Source: Acidobacteriota bacterium (GTDB taxonomy: Bacteria > Acidobacteriota > Blastocatellia > Pyrinomonadales > Pyrinomonadaceae). Taken from it: a DNA stretch of 64,000 nucleotides. Below the pieces are notes generated by a model, which saw only the letters and a program-made list of their open reading frames with translations, made no database searches and was not told the DNA's origin. Where the stretch lies: the NCBI GenBank assembly GCA_016713675.1, contig JADJOS010000001.1, forward strand, positions 1,798,001 to 1,862,000, read 5' to 3'. How positions within the stretch are numbered: position 1 is the first letter of the stretch; every line of letters starts with the position of its first letter. Below, in pieces: positions 1-8,723 of the stretch. Both the position numbers and the translations under genes were made by a program.

Positions 1-705
1 TACCGGCCCGATTATCCGCGTGAGATAGTGGCGTATCTGGAGGCGAACTGCGGTTTGACCCGTGAGTCGGTAGTGGCGGATGTCGGATGCGGAACGGGCA
101 TTTCGTGCCGGATGTTTTTGGAGAACGGCAACCGTGTTTTTGGTGTCGAACCGAACGCCGCGATGCGAGCAGCGGCGGTACGACAGCTTGCCGAATTTCC
201 TTGGTTCATTGCCATTGACGGCACTTCAGAAGCGACGACGTTAGACAACGCTTCGGTTGATCTGGTCGTCGCGGCACAGGCGTTTCATTGGTTCGATCCT
301 GACTGGACTCGTCCCGAATTTAGACGAATTCTCAAGCCGGGCGGGTACATTGTACTCATCTGGAACGAACGCCAACTCGACGCGACGCCGTTTCTGGTCG
401 AGTACGAGGCGTTTCTACTCAGGTACGCAAATGACTATGGAAATGTCCGTCATGAAAATATTGCGGACGCAGAGCTTCGCGGATTTTTTCAACAAGATTA
501 CGGTTCGGCGATATTTCAGAATGAGCAGGTCTTCGATTTTGACGGTATAAAGGGCCGAATGCTGTCTTCATCATATATGCCGAGCGAAACCGCCGACGTA
601 TTTCCCGCGATGATCGCCGAACTAGAAGCCCTATTTGCGAAACACGCCGAAAACGGTAAAATAAAGGTTTCGTACGACACGCGAGTGTATTTTTCCCAGA
701 TCTAG
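1..705 (+). CDS. Class I SAM-dependent methyltransferase (5' end outside window)
   Basis: The reading frame is open from base 1, beginning YRPDYPREIV, which is the usual lead-in of Methyltransf_11 proteins, so the true start lies upstream. A GTG at 28 would be only an internal codon. The SAM-binding glycine motif VADVGCGTGIS is followed by an acidic residue at the end of strand 2 (FGVEPN). The motif AFHWFDP and the phrase ILKPGGYIVLIWNE match the post-motif I region of small-molecule methyltransferases. The substrate cannot be read from sequence. The stop lies 3 bases before the mqnD start, so the two are probably co-transcribed. Confidence 0.85.
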   Translation, partial: YRPDYPREIVAYLEANCGLTRESVVADVGCGTGISCRMFLENGNRVFGVEPNAAMRAAAVRQLAEFPWFIAIDGTSEATTLDNASVDLVVAAQAFHWFDPDWTRPEFRRILKPGGYIVLIWNERQLDATPFLVEYEAFLLRYANDYGNVRHENIADAELRGFFQQDYGSAIFQNEQVFDFDGIKGRMLSSSYMPSETADVFPAMIAELEALFAKHAENGKIKVSYDTRVYFSQI

Positions 706-708
706 AGT

Positions 709-1569
709 ATGCCATTATCAGCAGGAACATCTCCCGAAACACGCACCATCACAGTAGCGCATTCGCCCGATTCGGACGACGCGTTCATGTTCTATGGACT
801 CGCTACCAACAAACTCGAGACCGACGGTTTGAAATTTGAGCACACGCTCAAAGATATCCAATCGCTCAACGAAGACGCCAAAAACGGCGTGTTTGACGTG
901 ACGGCGATCTCGTTTCACGCGTATGCGTATGTTGCCGACAAATATGCTCTGCTGCCGCACGGTGCGAGCATCGGCGACAAATACGGCCCGATCGTTGTGT
1001 CGAAAGAGCCGCGTTCGGCGGACGAGATCGGTTCGATGAAGATCGCCATTCCGGGCGAACTGACAAGCGCGTTTCTCGCTCTTCGGATCTTCAATCCCGA
1101 TTTTGAATACGTCGTTTATCCATTCGACGAGATCATCGAAGCGGTGCAGAAAGACAAGGTTGACGCGGGCCTGCTCATTCACGAAGGTCAGCTATTCTAC
1201 AACCAAATGGGTCTTAACAAGGTGCTCGACCTCGGCGAATGGTGGTTTGACAAGACCGGACTTCCGCTGCCGATGGGCGGCAATGTTATCCGCCGCGACC
1301 TCGGCAAGGACCTGATGAAACAGGTCTCGAAACACCTGCACGCGAGCATCGTATATTCGATGGAAAACCGTGAGGACGCACTCGCCTATGCGATGCAGTT
1401 TGCCCGTGATATGCAGCCGGAACTTGCAGACCGCTTCGTCGCGATGTGGGTCAACGACCTCACGCTCGACTACGGCGACCGCGGCCGCGAAGCTGTAAAA
1501 CGCCTCATGGCCGAGGGCCACAAAAAGGGCATTATCCCGCACAAGGTCAAGATCGATTTCGTAGATTAA
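709..1569 (+). CDS. mqnD: 1,4-dihydroxy-6-naphthoate synthase (menaquinone, futalosine pathway)
   Basis: MqnD converts cyclic dehypoxanthinylfutalosine to 1,4-dihydroxy-6-naphthoate in the futalosine route to menaquinone, in the cytoplasm. The 286-residue protein has the family's periplasmic-binding-protein-like fold signature: HSPDSDDAFMFYGL at the N-terminus, DVTAISFHAYAYV around residue 65, the segment around GLLIHEGQLFY near residue 155, and GLPLPMGGNVIRRDL. Length is normal. The ATG at 709 follows the previous stop by 3 bases. A UbiA-family prenyltransferase that could serve the same pathway lies at 7.2-8.1 kb on the other strand. A strong terminator follows. Confidence 0.93.
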   Translation: MPLSAGTSPETRTITVAHSPDSDDAFMFYGLATNKLETDGLKFEHTLKDIQSLNEDAKNGVFDVTAISFHAYAYVADKYALLPHGASIGDKYGPIVVSKEPRSADEIGSMKIAIPGELTSAFLALRIFNPDFEYVVYPFDEIIEAVQKDKVDAGLLIHEGQLFYNQMGLNKVLDLGEWWFDKTGLPLPMGGNVIRRDLGKDLMKQVSKHLHASIVYSMENREDALAYAMQFARDMQPELADRFVAMWVNDLTLDYGDRGREAVKRLMAEGHKKGIIPHKVKIDFVD

Positions 1570-1591
1570 TTAGGGCTAAATGATATTTAGG

Positions 1592-1620
1592 AAAAAGGGT
1601 GTGCCCGGCACGCCTTTTTT
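1592..1620 (+). terminator. Rho-independent terminator after mqnD
   Basis: A 7-bp GC-rich stem (GGTGTGC/GCACGCC, one G-T pair) with a 3-base loop is flanked by an A run on the left and six Ts on the right, 20-50 bases after the mqnD stop. Confidence 0.8.
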
Positions 1621-1705
1621 GCGCGTAAAAATACTTTGCAGTTCGAGAGTTTTGGTATAGACTGTTGCCGAAAGCAAAGTAAAAATCAGCAGAAATGGAG
1701 GCCCT

Positions 1706-3451
1706 ATGTTTAGGATTTGCGGCATTGTCTTTGGTCTGGTCTTGATCGTCGGTTCAAGTGCGTCGGTTTTTGGAGCAACGTATACGGTCACAAAGACCGC
1801 CGACACGTCCGACGGCACTTGCGACTCCGATTGCAGTTTGCGCGAGGCCGTGGTGGCCGCAAACGCTACCATCGATAACGACATTGTGGCGTTTTCTGCC
1901 CTTTTCAACGCGCCGCAAACCATCACGCTCGGCGGCACGGAGATCGTTTTTGCAAACAACGGGACGCTGACGATCACTGGCCCCGGAGCCGACAAATTGA
2001 CGATCAGTGGTAACAACGCGAGCCGAATCTTTGCGAGCGGAGCGAATGTAGTGGTCAATATCAACAATTTGAGATTTACAGGCGGGAACGGTGTTGGAGC
2101 GACAAATACGGGCCGCGGCGGAGCTATATACAACGTCGGCGGTACGATGGTCGTCTCAAATTCGATCATCACCGGAAACTCGGCGGCAAACGGCGGAGCA
2201 TTCAATAATGCGGCATCGTCCGGTCCGGCCGTTCCCGCAAACCTGACGATCATCAATTGTGTTGTGAGCAACAACTCCTCGACATCTTCGGGCGGAGCGA
2301 TGCAAAATTTCTCGACCAGCTTCCTGAATGTAATCAATTCGACCATTTCGGGAAATACCTCCAACCTGGCCGGCCTTGCCGGCGGCGGGATCCAGGCGAA
2401 CGGAACCGTGACAATTACGAACTCTACGATCTCGGGCAACAACGCTCCGGCCGGAACGGGCGGCGGCGGGATCATTTTTAATGGTGTCGGATTGACGCTG
2501 AATAACGTGACGATATCGGGCAACACGGCAGCGAACGGTGCAGGCGGGCTTCACAAATCGACCGCGACGCTGAACGCCAACGTCCGCAACACTATCATCT
2601 CAGGAAACAGCGGTGCGGCCGCAAATCCTGATGCTCTTGGTGCTTTCAATTCGCAGGGTAACAATATTATCGGCGTAGTTGGAACTTCGACCGGATGGGT
2701 CGCGTCCGATCTGCAGAATGTGAATCCGCTTCTCGGCCCGCTGGGATCTCACGGAGGTATTGGCCAGACCTATCCACTGCTGACCACATCGCCGGCACTT
2801 AACGCCGGGCAAAACTGCGTAACTGACCTATCGTGTGCCATCGGCAATCCACCGGCAGCCATCACGACCGACCAGCGAGGTGCCGCCAGGCCGTTCGGGG
2901 GAACGGTAGATATCGGTGCGTTTGAAAATTCGACCGCGTATATTGCCGAATTACCGTCGGCAAAGCTAAACCAGCCTTACACCTACGGGCTGACTCAGAA
3001 TGTTGGAGCATTTGCTTACACGCAAATGGGCGGAGCACCGCCGAATGGCGTTACCGTGAACACCGGAGGAGTGGTCGCGTCAATAGCCGGAACGCCGACT
3101 CAGAGCGGAACGTTCGATTTCGGTGTAAACCTGACCAACGGTGCAAATTCCGCATTGGTCAACTATCGACTTGTTGTCACATCGAATGCAGTAAACGCAA
3201 GCGTCGGCGGCCGTGTGCTTCGTGCGGATGGCAGCGGCATCAAGGGAGTATTGGTCACGATCGCAGATATGGGCGGAAACCAGCGAAGGATATTGACCAG
3301 TTCGTTCGGCTATTATAGTTTCGACAATCTCAATATTGGCGAGACCTACACAGTCACCGTCAATAGCAAGTCATTCACGTTCGTACCGAGTTCTCAGGTT
3401 GTTTTGGTCAATGACAACATAAGTAATTTGAACTTCACGGCTCAGCCCTAA
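1706..3451 (+). CDS. Secreted CSLREA-domain beta-helix protein with C-terminal carboxypeptidase-regulatory-like domain
   Basis: 581 residues. A signal peptide (MFRICGIVFGLVLIVG, probable cleavage after VFG-A) leads into the CSLREA motif of the CSLREA domain (DCSLREAVVAAN). Residues about 75-330 are repeats of the N/G/T-rich type (ITISGN, STISGNT, VTISGN) typical of right-handed parallel beta-helices. A short Ig-like putative domain follows, and the last 85 residues (SVGGRVLRADGSGIKGVLV) form a carboxypeptidase-regulatory-like beta-sandwich. A GGAGG ribosome site sits about 7 bases before the ATG. It is probably exported to the cell surface. The substrate or partner is unknown and no catalytic residues can be assigned. 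The gene is transcribed alone between two terminators. Confidence 0.88.
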   Translation: MFRICGIVFGLVLIVGSSASVFGATYTVTKTADTSDGTCDSDCSLREAVVAANATIDNDIVAFSALFNAPQTITLGGTEIVFANNGTLTITGPGADKLTISGNNASRIFASGANVVVNINNLRFTGGNGVGATNTGRGGAIYNVGGTMVVSNSIITGNSAANGGAFNNAASSGPAVPANLTIINCVVSNNSSTSSGGAMQNFSTSFLNVINSTISGNTSNLAGLAGGGIQANGTVTITNSTISGNNAPAGTGGGGIIFNGVGLTLNNVTISGNTAANGAGGLHKSTATLNANVRNTIISGNSGAAANPDALGAFNSQGNNIIGVVGTSTGWVASDLQNVNPLLGPLGSHGGIGQTYPLLTTSPALNAGQNCVTDLSCAIGNPPAAITTDQRGAARPFGGTVDIGAFENSTAYIAELPSAKLNQPYTYGLTQNVGAFAYTQMGGAPPNGVTVNTGGVVASIAGTPTQSGTFDFGVNLTNGANSALVNYRLVVTSNAVNASVGGRVLRADGSGIKGVLVTIADMGGNQRRILTSSFGYYSFDNLNIGETYTVTVNSKSFTFVPSSQVVLVNDNISNLNFTAQP

Positions 3452-3474
3452 TAGAGGCTGGCGGATAATTGAAC

Positions 3475-3514
3475 AAAACGCGCGGAATCTATCGTGGGTT
3501 CCGCGCGTTTTATT
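3475..3514 (+). terminator. Strong terminator after the CSLREA gene
   Basis: A perfect 13-bp inverted repeat (AAAACGCGCGGAA/TTCCGCGCGTTTT) with an 11-base loop and flanking A and T runs. It could work in both directions. Confidence 0.85.
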
Positions 3515-3540
3515 TTGGCGATACCAAAAAATATCACTTT

Positions 3541-3554
3541 ATGATTGCAATCAT
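3541..3554. promoter_or_regulatory. FNR/DNR-like operator palindrome upstream of the NO-reductase operon
   Basis: ATGATTGCAATCAT is a perfect 14-bp palindrome. Its half-sites TGAT-N4-ATCA match the core of the FNR/DNR consensus TTGAT-N4-ATCAA at all positions except the outermost bases. It lies 52 bases before the start codon of the cupin gene that opens the NO module. The module also contains a Crp/Fnr-family regulator, which is the obvious candidate to bind here. Binding itself is inferred. Confidence 0.55.
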
Positions 3555-3606
3555 TTTGTGTGCCTCGAATCGGCCGTAAAGTAGGAACAACCGAGGTTAA
3601 TAGAAT

Positions 3607-3939
3607 ATGAAACACATCAAATTAATAAAAGATCCAATTCACGACAGAAATGCCGACGATGCTAAGGACAAGACCGTCGAACAACTCTATGATGGAACGT
3701 TTCGAAGATTGGTCGAGGTAAGGCTTCGAAACAATGCCGTGCTCGCGAGACATCATGCCGATGTGCCGATCACGGTTTACTGCATTTCGGGCAAAGGAGT
3801 ATTTGCGGCGGGATCGGAGCTCGACGAGTTTCAGGAACTGCGTCCGGGAACATTACTTACACTTGAGGCCGGTATCGAGCATGAAGTAGTCGCCGATCCC
3901 GAGGTGCACATTTTGGTTACGAAATTTAAGGCGAATTGA
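3607..3939 (+). CDS. Small cupin-domain protein preceding NO reductase
   Basis: 110 residues with a single conserved-barrel cupin pattern: RHHADVPITVYCISGKGVF, then RPGTLLTLEAGIEHEV. The His pair near residue 48 and the late His near residue 92 are possible metal ligands. It lies 21 bases ahead of the quinol NO reductase and downstream of an FNR-like palindrome. It is therefore probably part of the NO response, perhaps as a metal- or haem-linked accessory or sensor protein. No specific function is established from sequence. Confidence 0.7.
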   Translation: MKHIKLIKDPIHDRNADDAKDKTVEQLYDGTFRRLVEVRLRNNAVLARHHADVPITVYCISGKGVFAAGSELDEFQELRPGTLLTLEAGIEHEVVADPEVHILVTKFKAN

Positions 3940-3960
3940 AGATTCGAGACGGGGGGGAGT

Positions 3961-6195
3961 ATGAAGAGGCTTTGGATAATATTAGGTGCGGTATTTGTAT
4001 TGTCGTTTGCGATTTTGGGCTGGGTCGGAACGGAGATATTTCGTCAGGCTCCGCCGATACCGAAAGAGGTCGTATCGACCGACGGTACGGTGTTGATCGC
4101 GGCGGAACAGGTCTCAGACGGTCAAAATGTCTGGCAGGCAATGGGTGGAATGCAGGTCGGTTCGATCTGGGGGCACGGCTCTTATGTTGCTCCTGATTGG
4201 ACTGCGGACTATTTGCATCGTGAATCAGTATTCATATTGAATTCGTGGGCCGCCGCCGAGTCGGGCGGCACATACGACACTCTCTCGAGCGAAAAGCAGG
4301 CCGTTCTTAGGCAGCGGCTGCAAGATATGATGCGTACGAATACGTACGACGAATCCACCGGAAATATAACTGTCGACCCGCTGCGGGCCAAGGCATTTGA
4401 GGACAATCTCAAACATTATTCGGACGTGTTTGCCAACGGCAACAAGGATTATGCGATCCAGCGAAATGCTCAGTCCGATCCGGTTAAGCTTCGCTCGCTC
4501 ACCGCATTTTTCTTCTGGACAGCGTGGGCCTCGGTGGCGAATCGTCCTAACAATAACATTTCTTACACGAGTAATTTCCCGTCCGAGCCGCTCGTCGGGA
4601 ACGTTCCGACGAGTTCGGCGATCGTCTGGACGGGTGTCAGCGTGATCATGCTCATCGCGGGTATCGGTGCGATGGTCTGGTTTTATGCGGGGTGGCGAAA
4701 GGAAGCTGAGGACAGCGAGACGCCCGATAGCGACCCGCTGATCGGAGAGACCCTGACCGCATCGCAAAAGGCGACGGTCAAGTATTTTCTCGTTGTTTCG
4801 CTACTTTTTTTACTGCAGATCGTGATGGGTATTATCACGGCGCATTACGGTGTCGAGGGCGGCGGTTTGTATGGAATTCCCCTCCAGGATTATCTGCCGT
4901 ATGTCGTTTCACGAACGTGGCATACACAGCTCGGTATTTTCTGGATCGCCACGGCTTGGCTGGCGGCCGGCCTGTTTATCTCGCCGTATATCTGCGGAAA
5001 AGAACCGAAATTCCAGAAGCTCGGCGTTGACGTATTATTTGGTGCTTTGCTGATCGTCGTGCTCGGGTCGATGGGCGGGCAATGGATGAGCGTCATGCAC
5101 AAACTCGGCAACGGCGATCTGTGGTTTTGGTTCGGCCATCAGGGTTATGAATACGTCGACCTCGGCCGCGTCTGGCAAGCGGCGTTGTTTATTGGCCTGC
5201 TTCTATGGCTGTTCCTGATCGCCCGTGCCGCAATTCCGGCATTGAAACGTGAAGGTACAAATAAGTCGCTGATCTGGCTTTTTATGGGTACAACGGCCGG
5301 CATAGCTCTGTTTTACGCTCCGGGTTTGTTCTGGGGAATGCGCTCGCATATCACGGTAGTCGAATATTGGCGTTGGTGGGTCGTTCACCTTTGGGTAGAA
5401 GGATTTTTTGAGGTCTTTGCGACTGTCGTTATCGCGTTCTTGTTCGCCCGATTAAAGGTGATCAAAGCCGAACATGCCGCGCAGGCCTCGCTGCTCTCGG
5501 GCGCGATATACCTTAGCGGCGGCATCATTGGAACGCTGCATCATTTGTACTTTGCCGGAACGCCGACAATAGCGTTGGCATTTGGATCGGTATTTAGCGC
5601 ACTTGAGATCGTGCCGCTGGTATTTGTCGGCTACGAGGCGTTCGAGAATATCCGCCATTCGAAAGTGAAACCATGGCTTGCTCAATATAAATGGGTGGTC
5701 TATTTCTTCGTCGCGGTGGCGTTTTGGAACCTAGTTGGCGCGGGCATCTTCGGATTCATGATCAATCCGCCCATTGCTCTGTATTATATGCAAGGGCTCA
5801 ATACCACTGCCGTTCACGCACACGGAGCATTGTACGGTGTGTATGGAACACTTGGCCTCGCTCTTCTGCTCTTTTGTATGAGGGCGATGCAGCCGGAACG
5901 GATCTGGAATACAAAGCTGCTCGGATTTGCTTTTTGGGCAATCAACATCGGTATGCTGATGGAGATGCTCCTAAGCCTATTGCCGATCGGATTACTGCAG
6001 ACGTATCAGTCGGTATCGGTCGGTTATTGGTCGGCACGCAGCCCGGAATTTATGCAGACCGATCTAATGCAGACCTTGCGTTGGATGCGTATGGTAGGCG
6101 ATACCGTATTCGCAGTGGGGGCAGTGGCGTTCGTTTGGTTCGCACTCAAGCTAATGTTGACCAAAGGGACAAACCGGGCTGCCGAACTTCCATAA
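3961..6195 (+). CDS. norZ: Quinol-dependent nitric oxide reductase (qNOR)
   Basis: Integral membrane haem-copper-oxidase relative that reduces 2 NO to N2O with electrons from (mena)quinol. At 744 residues it has the usual length of the fused single-subunit type: an N-terminal membrane anchor, an extracytoplasmic domain related to NorC but lacking a CxxCH haem c motif, then about 12 helices. Visible ligands are His321 in the WHTQLGIFW helix, His476 with Glu480 in HLWVEGFFEVF, the His527-His528 pair in GTLHHLYFAG (FeB site) and His619/His621 in HAHGALYG. A purine-rich ribosome site (GGGGGGAG) precedes the ATG. It is followed after 2 bases by a truncated haemoglobin gene, which indicates an NO detoxification operon. 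Confidence 0.95.
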   Translation: MKRLWIILGAVFVLSFAILGWVGTEIFRQAPPIPKEVVSTDGTVLIAAEQVSDGQNVWQAMGGMQVGSIWGHGSYVAPDWTADYLHRESVFILNSWAAAESGGTYDTLSSEKQAVLRQRLQDMMRTNTYDESTGNITVDPLRAKAFEDNLKHYSDVFANGNKDYAIQRNAQSDPVKLRSLTAFFFWTAWASVANRPNNNISYTSNFPSEPLVGNVPTSSAIVWTGVSVIMLIAGIGAMVWFYAGWRKEAEDSETPDSDPLIGETLTASQKATVKYFLVVSLLFLLQIVMGIITAHYGVEGGGLYGIPLQDYLPYVVSRTWHTQLGIFWIATAWLAAGLFISPYICGKEPKFQKLGVDVLFGALLIVVLGSMGGQWMSVMHKLGNGDLWFWFGHQGYEYVDLGRVWQAALFIGLLLWLFLIARAAIPALKREGTNKSLIWLFMGTTAGIALFYAPGLFWGMRSHITVVEYWRWWVVHLWVEGFFEVFATVVIAFLFARLKVIKAEHAAQASLLSGAIYLSGGIIGTLHHLYFAGTPTIALAFGSVFSALEIVPLVFVGYEAFENIRHSKVKPWLAQYKWVVYFFVAVAFWNLVGAGIFGFMINPPIALYYMQGLNTTAVHAHGALYGVYGTLGLALLLFCMRAMQPERIWNTKLLGFAFWAINIGMLMEMLLSLLPIGLLQTYQSVSVGYWSARSPEFMQTDLMQTLRWMRMVGDTVFAVGAVAFVWFALKLMLTKGTNRAAELP

Positions 6196-6197
6196 TT

Positions 6198-6620
6198 ATG
6201 CGTGATATCGAAACAAGGACCGATATTGATCTCGTCATGCGTGTGTTCTACGAAAGGGCACTCGCTGACGAGGTCATCGGCTATATTTTCAGAGATGTCG
6301 CGAAGCTCGACCTCGAACACCATTTACCGATAATCGGCGATTTTTGGGAGGCGATCTTGTTTCGGACGGGCGATTATCAGCTTCGCGGGCGAAATCCGAT
6401 GGAGGTTCATCGGCAACTGCATCTACGATCGGCATTCAAGTCCGATCACTTTTCGAGATGGCTCGAGCTATTTGTAAAAAGTGTCGATGACGAATTCGCC
6501 GGACCGCGGACTGAGTTCATTAAATTCCGGGCCCGATCGATCGCTAGCCGATTTCAGGTAAATCTCGGCATTCTGAGCGAAGGATCAACTAATCCCGAAG
6601 AAATTGCCGTAGAGGCATGA
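6198..6620 (+). CDS. Group III truncated haemoglobin
   Basis: 140 residues. I start at the ATG at 6198, 2 bases after the qNOR stop. The frame is open further upstream, but only as an overlap of qNOR. The protein fits group III truncated globins: RTDIDLVMRVFYERALADE at the N-terminus, HHLPIIGDFWEAILFRTG (helix B-E region with the conserved FW), NPMEVHRQLH and SDHFSRWLELFVKSVDDEF. His71 or His75 is the likely proximal haem ligand. Position directly behind NO reductase suggests NO binding, dioxygenation or delivery. Its last 32 bases overlap the end of the convergent Crp/Fnr gene. Confidence 0.87.
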   Translation: MRDIETRTDIDLVMRVFYERALADEVIGYIFRDVAKLDLEHHLPIIGDFWEAILFRTGDYQLRGRNPMEVHRQLHLRSAFKSDHFSRWLELFVKSVDDEFAGPRTEFIKFRARSIASRFQVNLGILSEGSTNPEEIAVEA

Positions 6621-7239
6621 CCGAATCGATCATCACCTTACCGTGAATGATCCGAAGCATTCCTTGATCGGCAAATCGTCGAATTACACGGATCGTTGTT
6701 TCAGTCGTCAGGCTCGCCATTTCCGCGATGTCTTGGCGACGGACCGCGATCCTAATCGGAAAAAACGCAGGATCATGTGCCTCGGCCAGTTTTATGAGGA
6801 CATTGCCGACACGATGTTCCGGTGAGGCGGTGGCAAGGTTGCGGATGATCGACGTTTTTTCTCTAAGCATCTCGCACGTCCAGGCGATCACGGAGTAGGC
6901 AAACTCGGCCGACTCCTTCAAAAGTTCCTGAAACGCGACACGGCGGATCTGCAGTAGCTGCGTATCCTCGATCGCCGAAGCCGAAGCGGGAAACGGCCCA
7001 CCATCAAACACAGGCGGCACGGCAAACATCTCGCCGTTCCGAAAAATACCGATTATCACTTCTTTGCCGGGCTCGGGCGAGCGATACATCTTGATCGCAC
7101 CGGTAATAACGACAGGCAAGAATTCTGCAGAGTCTCCTTCTGCGAAAATCTCTTGTTCTACACTGTACGAGCGTTTATTGCCGCGGGAGTATAGCGTTGC
7201 GGCAAGTTCCGGGCTGATGTTTGCTAGGAGCGGTTTCAT
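6589..7239 (-). CDS. Crp/Fnr-family transcriptional regulator (DNR/NNR-like)
   Basis: 216 residues: an N-terminal cyclic-nucleotide-binding-type beta barrel (about 20-110), a dimerisation helix, and a C-terminal helix-turn-helix (VRRQDIAEMASLTTETTIRV). The recognition helix keeps the Glu and Arg spaced as in FNR (E-x-x-x-R), consistent with TGAT-N4-ATCA half-sites such as the palindrome at 3541. There is no cysteine cluster at the N-terminus, so it should not carry the FNR iron-sulfur cluster. DNR-like haem or NO sensing is more plausible. The gene is convergent with the NO operon and overlaps the prenyltransferase start by 4 bases, so the two are probably one transcript. Confidence 0.87.
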   Translation of the reverse strand: MKPLLANISPELAATLYSRGNKRSYSVEQEIFAEGDSAEFLPVVITGAIKMYRSPEPGKEVIIGIFRNGEMFAVPPVFDGGPFPASASAIEDTQLLQIRRVAFQELLKESAEFAYSVIAWTCEMLREKTSIIRNLATASPEHRVGNVLIKLAEAHDPAFFPIRIAVRRQDIAEMASLTTETTIRVIRRFADQGMLRIIHGKVMIDSVMPLRQFLRD

Positions 7240-8126
7240 TTTTCAAGAAAAACAGCACCACCGAACGTGAGAAGAAGAATAACGCTGACAAAGGCGTTCG
7301 TGGTGAAGAAGGCCGCGTTCATCTTGCTGAGATCATTAGCCTTGATGAGTGTGTGCTGATATACGAGCAACATGCCCGTCGCAACAACGCCAGCGAGAGC
7401 CAGGAAACCCAAACCGGTGACAAGATATAATATCAGCAACACTATAAACGCCTGAAAATGAAATAAACGAGCGATCCAAAGGGAACGTGCGATACCGAAG
7501 CGTGCGGGTATCGAGTGTAGTCCTGACTTCTTATCAAACTCAAAATCCTGACAGGCATAAAGTACGTCAAAACCAGCCGTCCACATCAGTACCATCAACG
7601 AGAGTAATATCGGGATCTCATCGCTAAGCGAACCCCTGACGGCGATCCACGCTGCTGACGGCGATATCGCGAGAGCCAGGCCGAGTAAAATATGAGCGGC
7701 AGCCGTGAATCGTTTTGCGTACGAATATCCAAGAACGCATATCAGGGCGACAGGTGACAGTGCGAACGTGAGCCAATTAAGCGAGTACGACGCTACCAAA
7801 AACACGCCGATCGAAACATAAAGAAACGCCCAGGCAAATCCGACCGACAGCTTACCGCTCGGCAATTCGCGGCCGGCGGTGCGCGGGTTCTTAGCGTCGA
7901 TATCTCTATCGACAATACGGTTAAATGTCATTGCCGCGGAACGGGCACCAAACATTGCGACCGTGATCCAGAGTAATTGCCACCAATTTGGAAATTGTTC
8001 CCGCCAGTCCGGAAGCGAGCTCATTGCGAGGATCGCCCCCAGGAACGCAAAGGGAAGTGCGAACAGAGTATGCTCGAACTTGATCATCGCGAGGGTAGTA
8101 TTAAGTTTTTGCCAGAGACTTGCCAT
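7236..8126 (-). CDS. mqnP: UbiA-family prenyltransferase, probably MqnP of the futalosine menaquinone pathway
   Basis: 296-residue polytopic membrane enzyme that attaches a polyprenyl chain to an aromatic acid. The first Asp-rich motif is NRIVDRDID (residues 69-77) and the second is around DFEFDKK (194-200), both Mg-diphosphate sites. The sequence resembles the 4-hydroxybenzoate octaprenyltransferase branch, which includes MqnP. With mqnD in the same window and no ubiquinone genes seen, MqnP is the likelier role. I start at the Met of MASLWQKL. A frame extension to 8210 has no family similarity and would run into the divergent gene's upstream region. Confidence 0.82.
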   Translation of the reverse strand: MASLWQKLNTTLAMIKFEHTLFALPFAFLGAILAMSSLPDWREQFPNWWQLLWITVAMFGARSAAMTFNRIVDRDIDAKNPRTAGRELPSGKLSVGFAWAFLYVSIGVFLVASYSLNWLTFALSPVALICVLGYSYAKRFTAAAHILLGLALAISPSAAWIAVRGSLSDEIPILLSLMVLMWTAGFDVLYACQDFEFDKKSGLHSIPARFGIARSLWIARLFHFQAFIVLLILYLVTGLGFLALAGVVATGMLLVYQHTLIKANDLSKMNAAFFTTNAFVSVILLLTFGGAVFLEK

Positions 8127-8189
8127 CGAATCGAAGAGTTTAACAAAATTGCGGTGTCGAGTCTTGTAAGGCTGCGATAGAATGGACCG

Positions 8190-8723
8190 ATGCCAAGCGG
8201 ACGAACACATGATGCGATCACTTTTCTATTGGCCATACCGGCGACTGTCGCCGCTTACACTGTCACCCGCGATATTTGGTCGGCGGCAACATTGGGAGTC
8301 GCATTCTTGTTTGGCGGATTGATGTTTGGCCCGGATCTCGACACAGTTTCGCGGCAGTATTCGCGTTGGCACTTTTTTCGTTTCTTGTGGTTTCCGTACC
8401 GGTCGTTTTTCGATCACAGATCCCGCTTTTCGCACGGTCTCATTTTTGGTTCCCTGATCCGCGTCGTATATTTCATGGGTGTTTTGACACTTGCCACGTA
8501 CGTGTTGGCGCTTGCGTGGACAGGGATGTCGGATGATAGTGTTCCGGACATTCGTGATTTTGCCATTGCCTGGCGGCTGGTCGGCGAGTTTGTAAGGACG
8601 AACCTGGGCGACGGATTCTTCCCACTCAGTTTTGTCGGCTTATGGCTGGGAGCAGCAAGTCATACTTTTACCGATATGGCGGGATCATTCGTCAAAACCG
8701 GCAGAGTTGCAAAATTCCTCTAA
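8190..8723 (+). CDS. DUF2227 putative metal-binding membrane protein
   Basis: 177 residues beginning MPSGRTHDAITFLLAI, the signature start of the DUF2227 family (relatives of YdjM-like membrane-bound metal-dependent hydrolases). Conserved potential metal ligands are His7-Asp8, the GPDLDT motif near residue 48, FDHRSRFSHG near 75-84 and HTFTDM near 159. About four membrane segments are visible. The function is not established for the family. It diverges from the prenyltransferase and its stop overlaps the stop of the next, convergent gene by 4 bases. Confidence 0.78.
   Translation: MPSGRTHDAITFLLAIPATVAAYTVTRDIWSAATLGVAFLFGGLMFGPDLDTVSRQYSRWHFFRFLWFPYRSFFDHRSRFSHGLIFGSLIRVVYFMGVLTLATYVLALAWTGMSDDSVPDIRDFAIAWRLVGEFVRTNLGDGFFPLSFVGLWLGAASHTFTDMAGSFVKTGRVAKFL

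Noticed and set aside
1576..2526. A long open frame of 316 codons on the minus strand.
   Set aside because: It is the complement of the CSLREA gene. Its composition (Pro/Val/Ile-rich, no domain) is that of an antisense shadow, while the plus strand has a signal peptide, ribosome site and domains.
5691..6197. Upstream extension of the truncated haemoglobin frame.
   Set aside because: It lies wholly inside qNOR in another frame and reads as noise. The globin similarity begins at the ATG at 6198.
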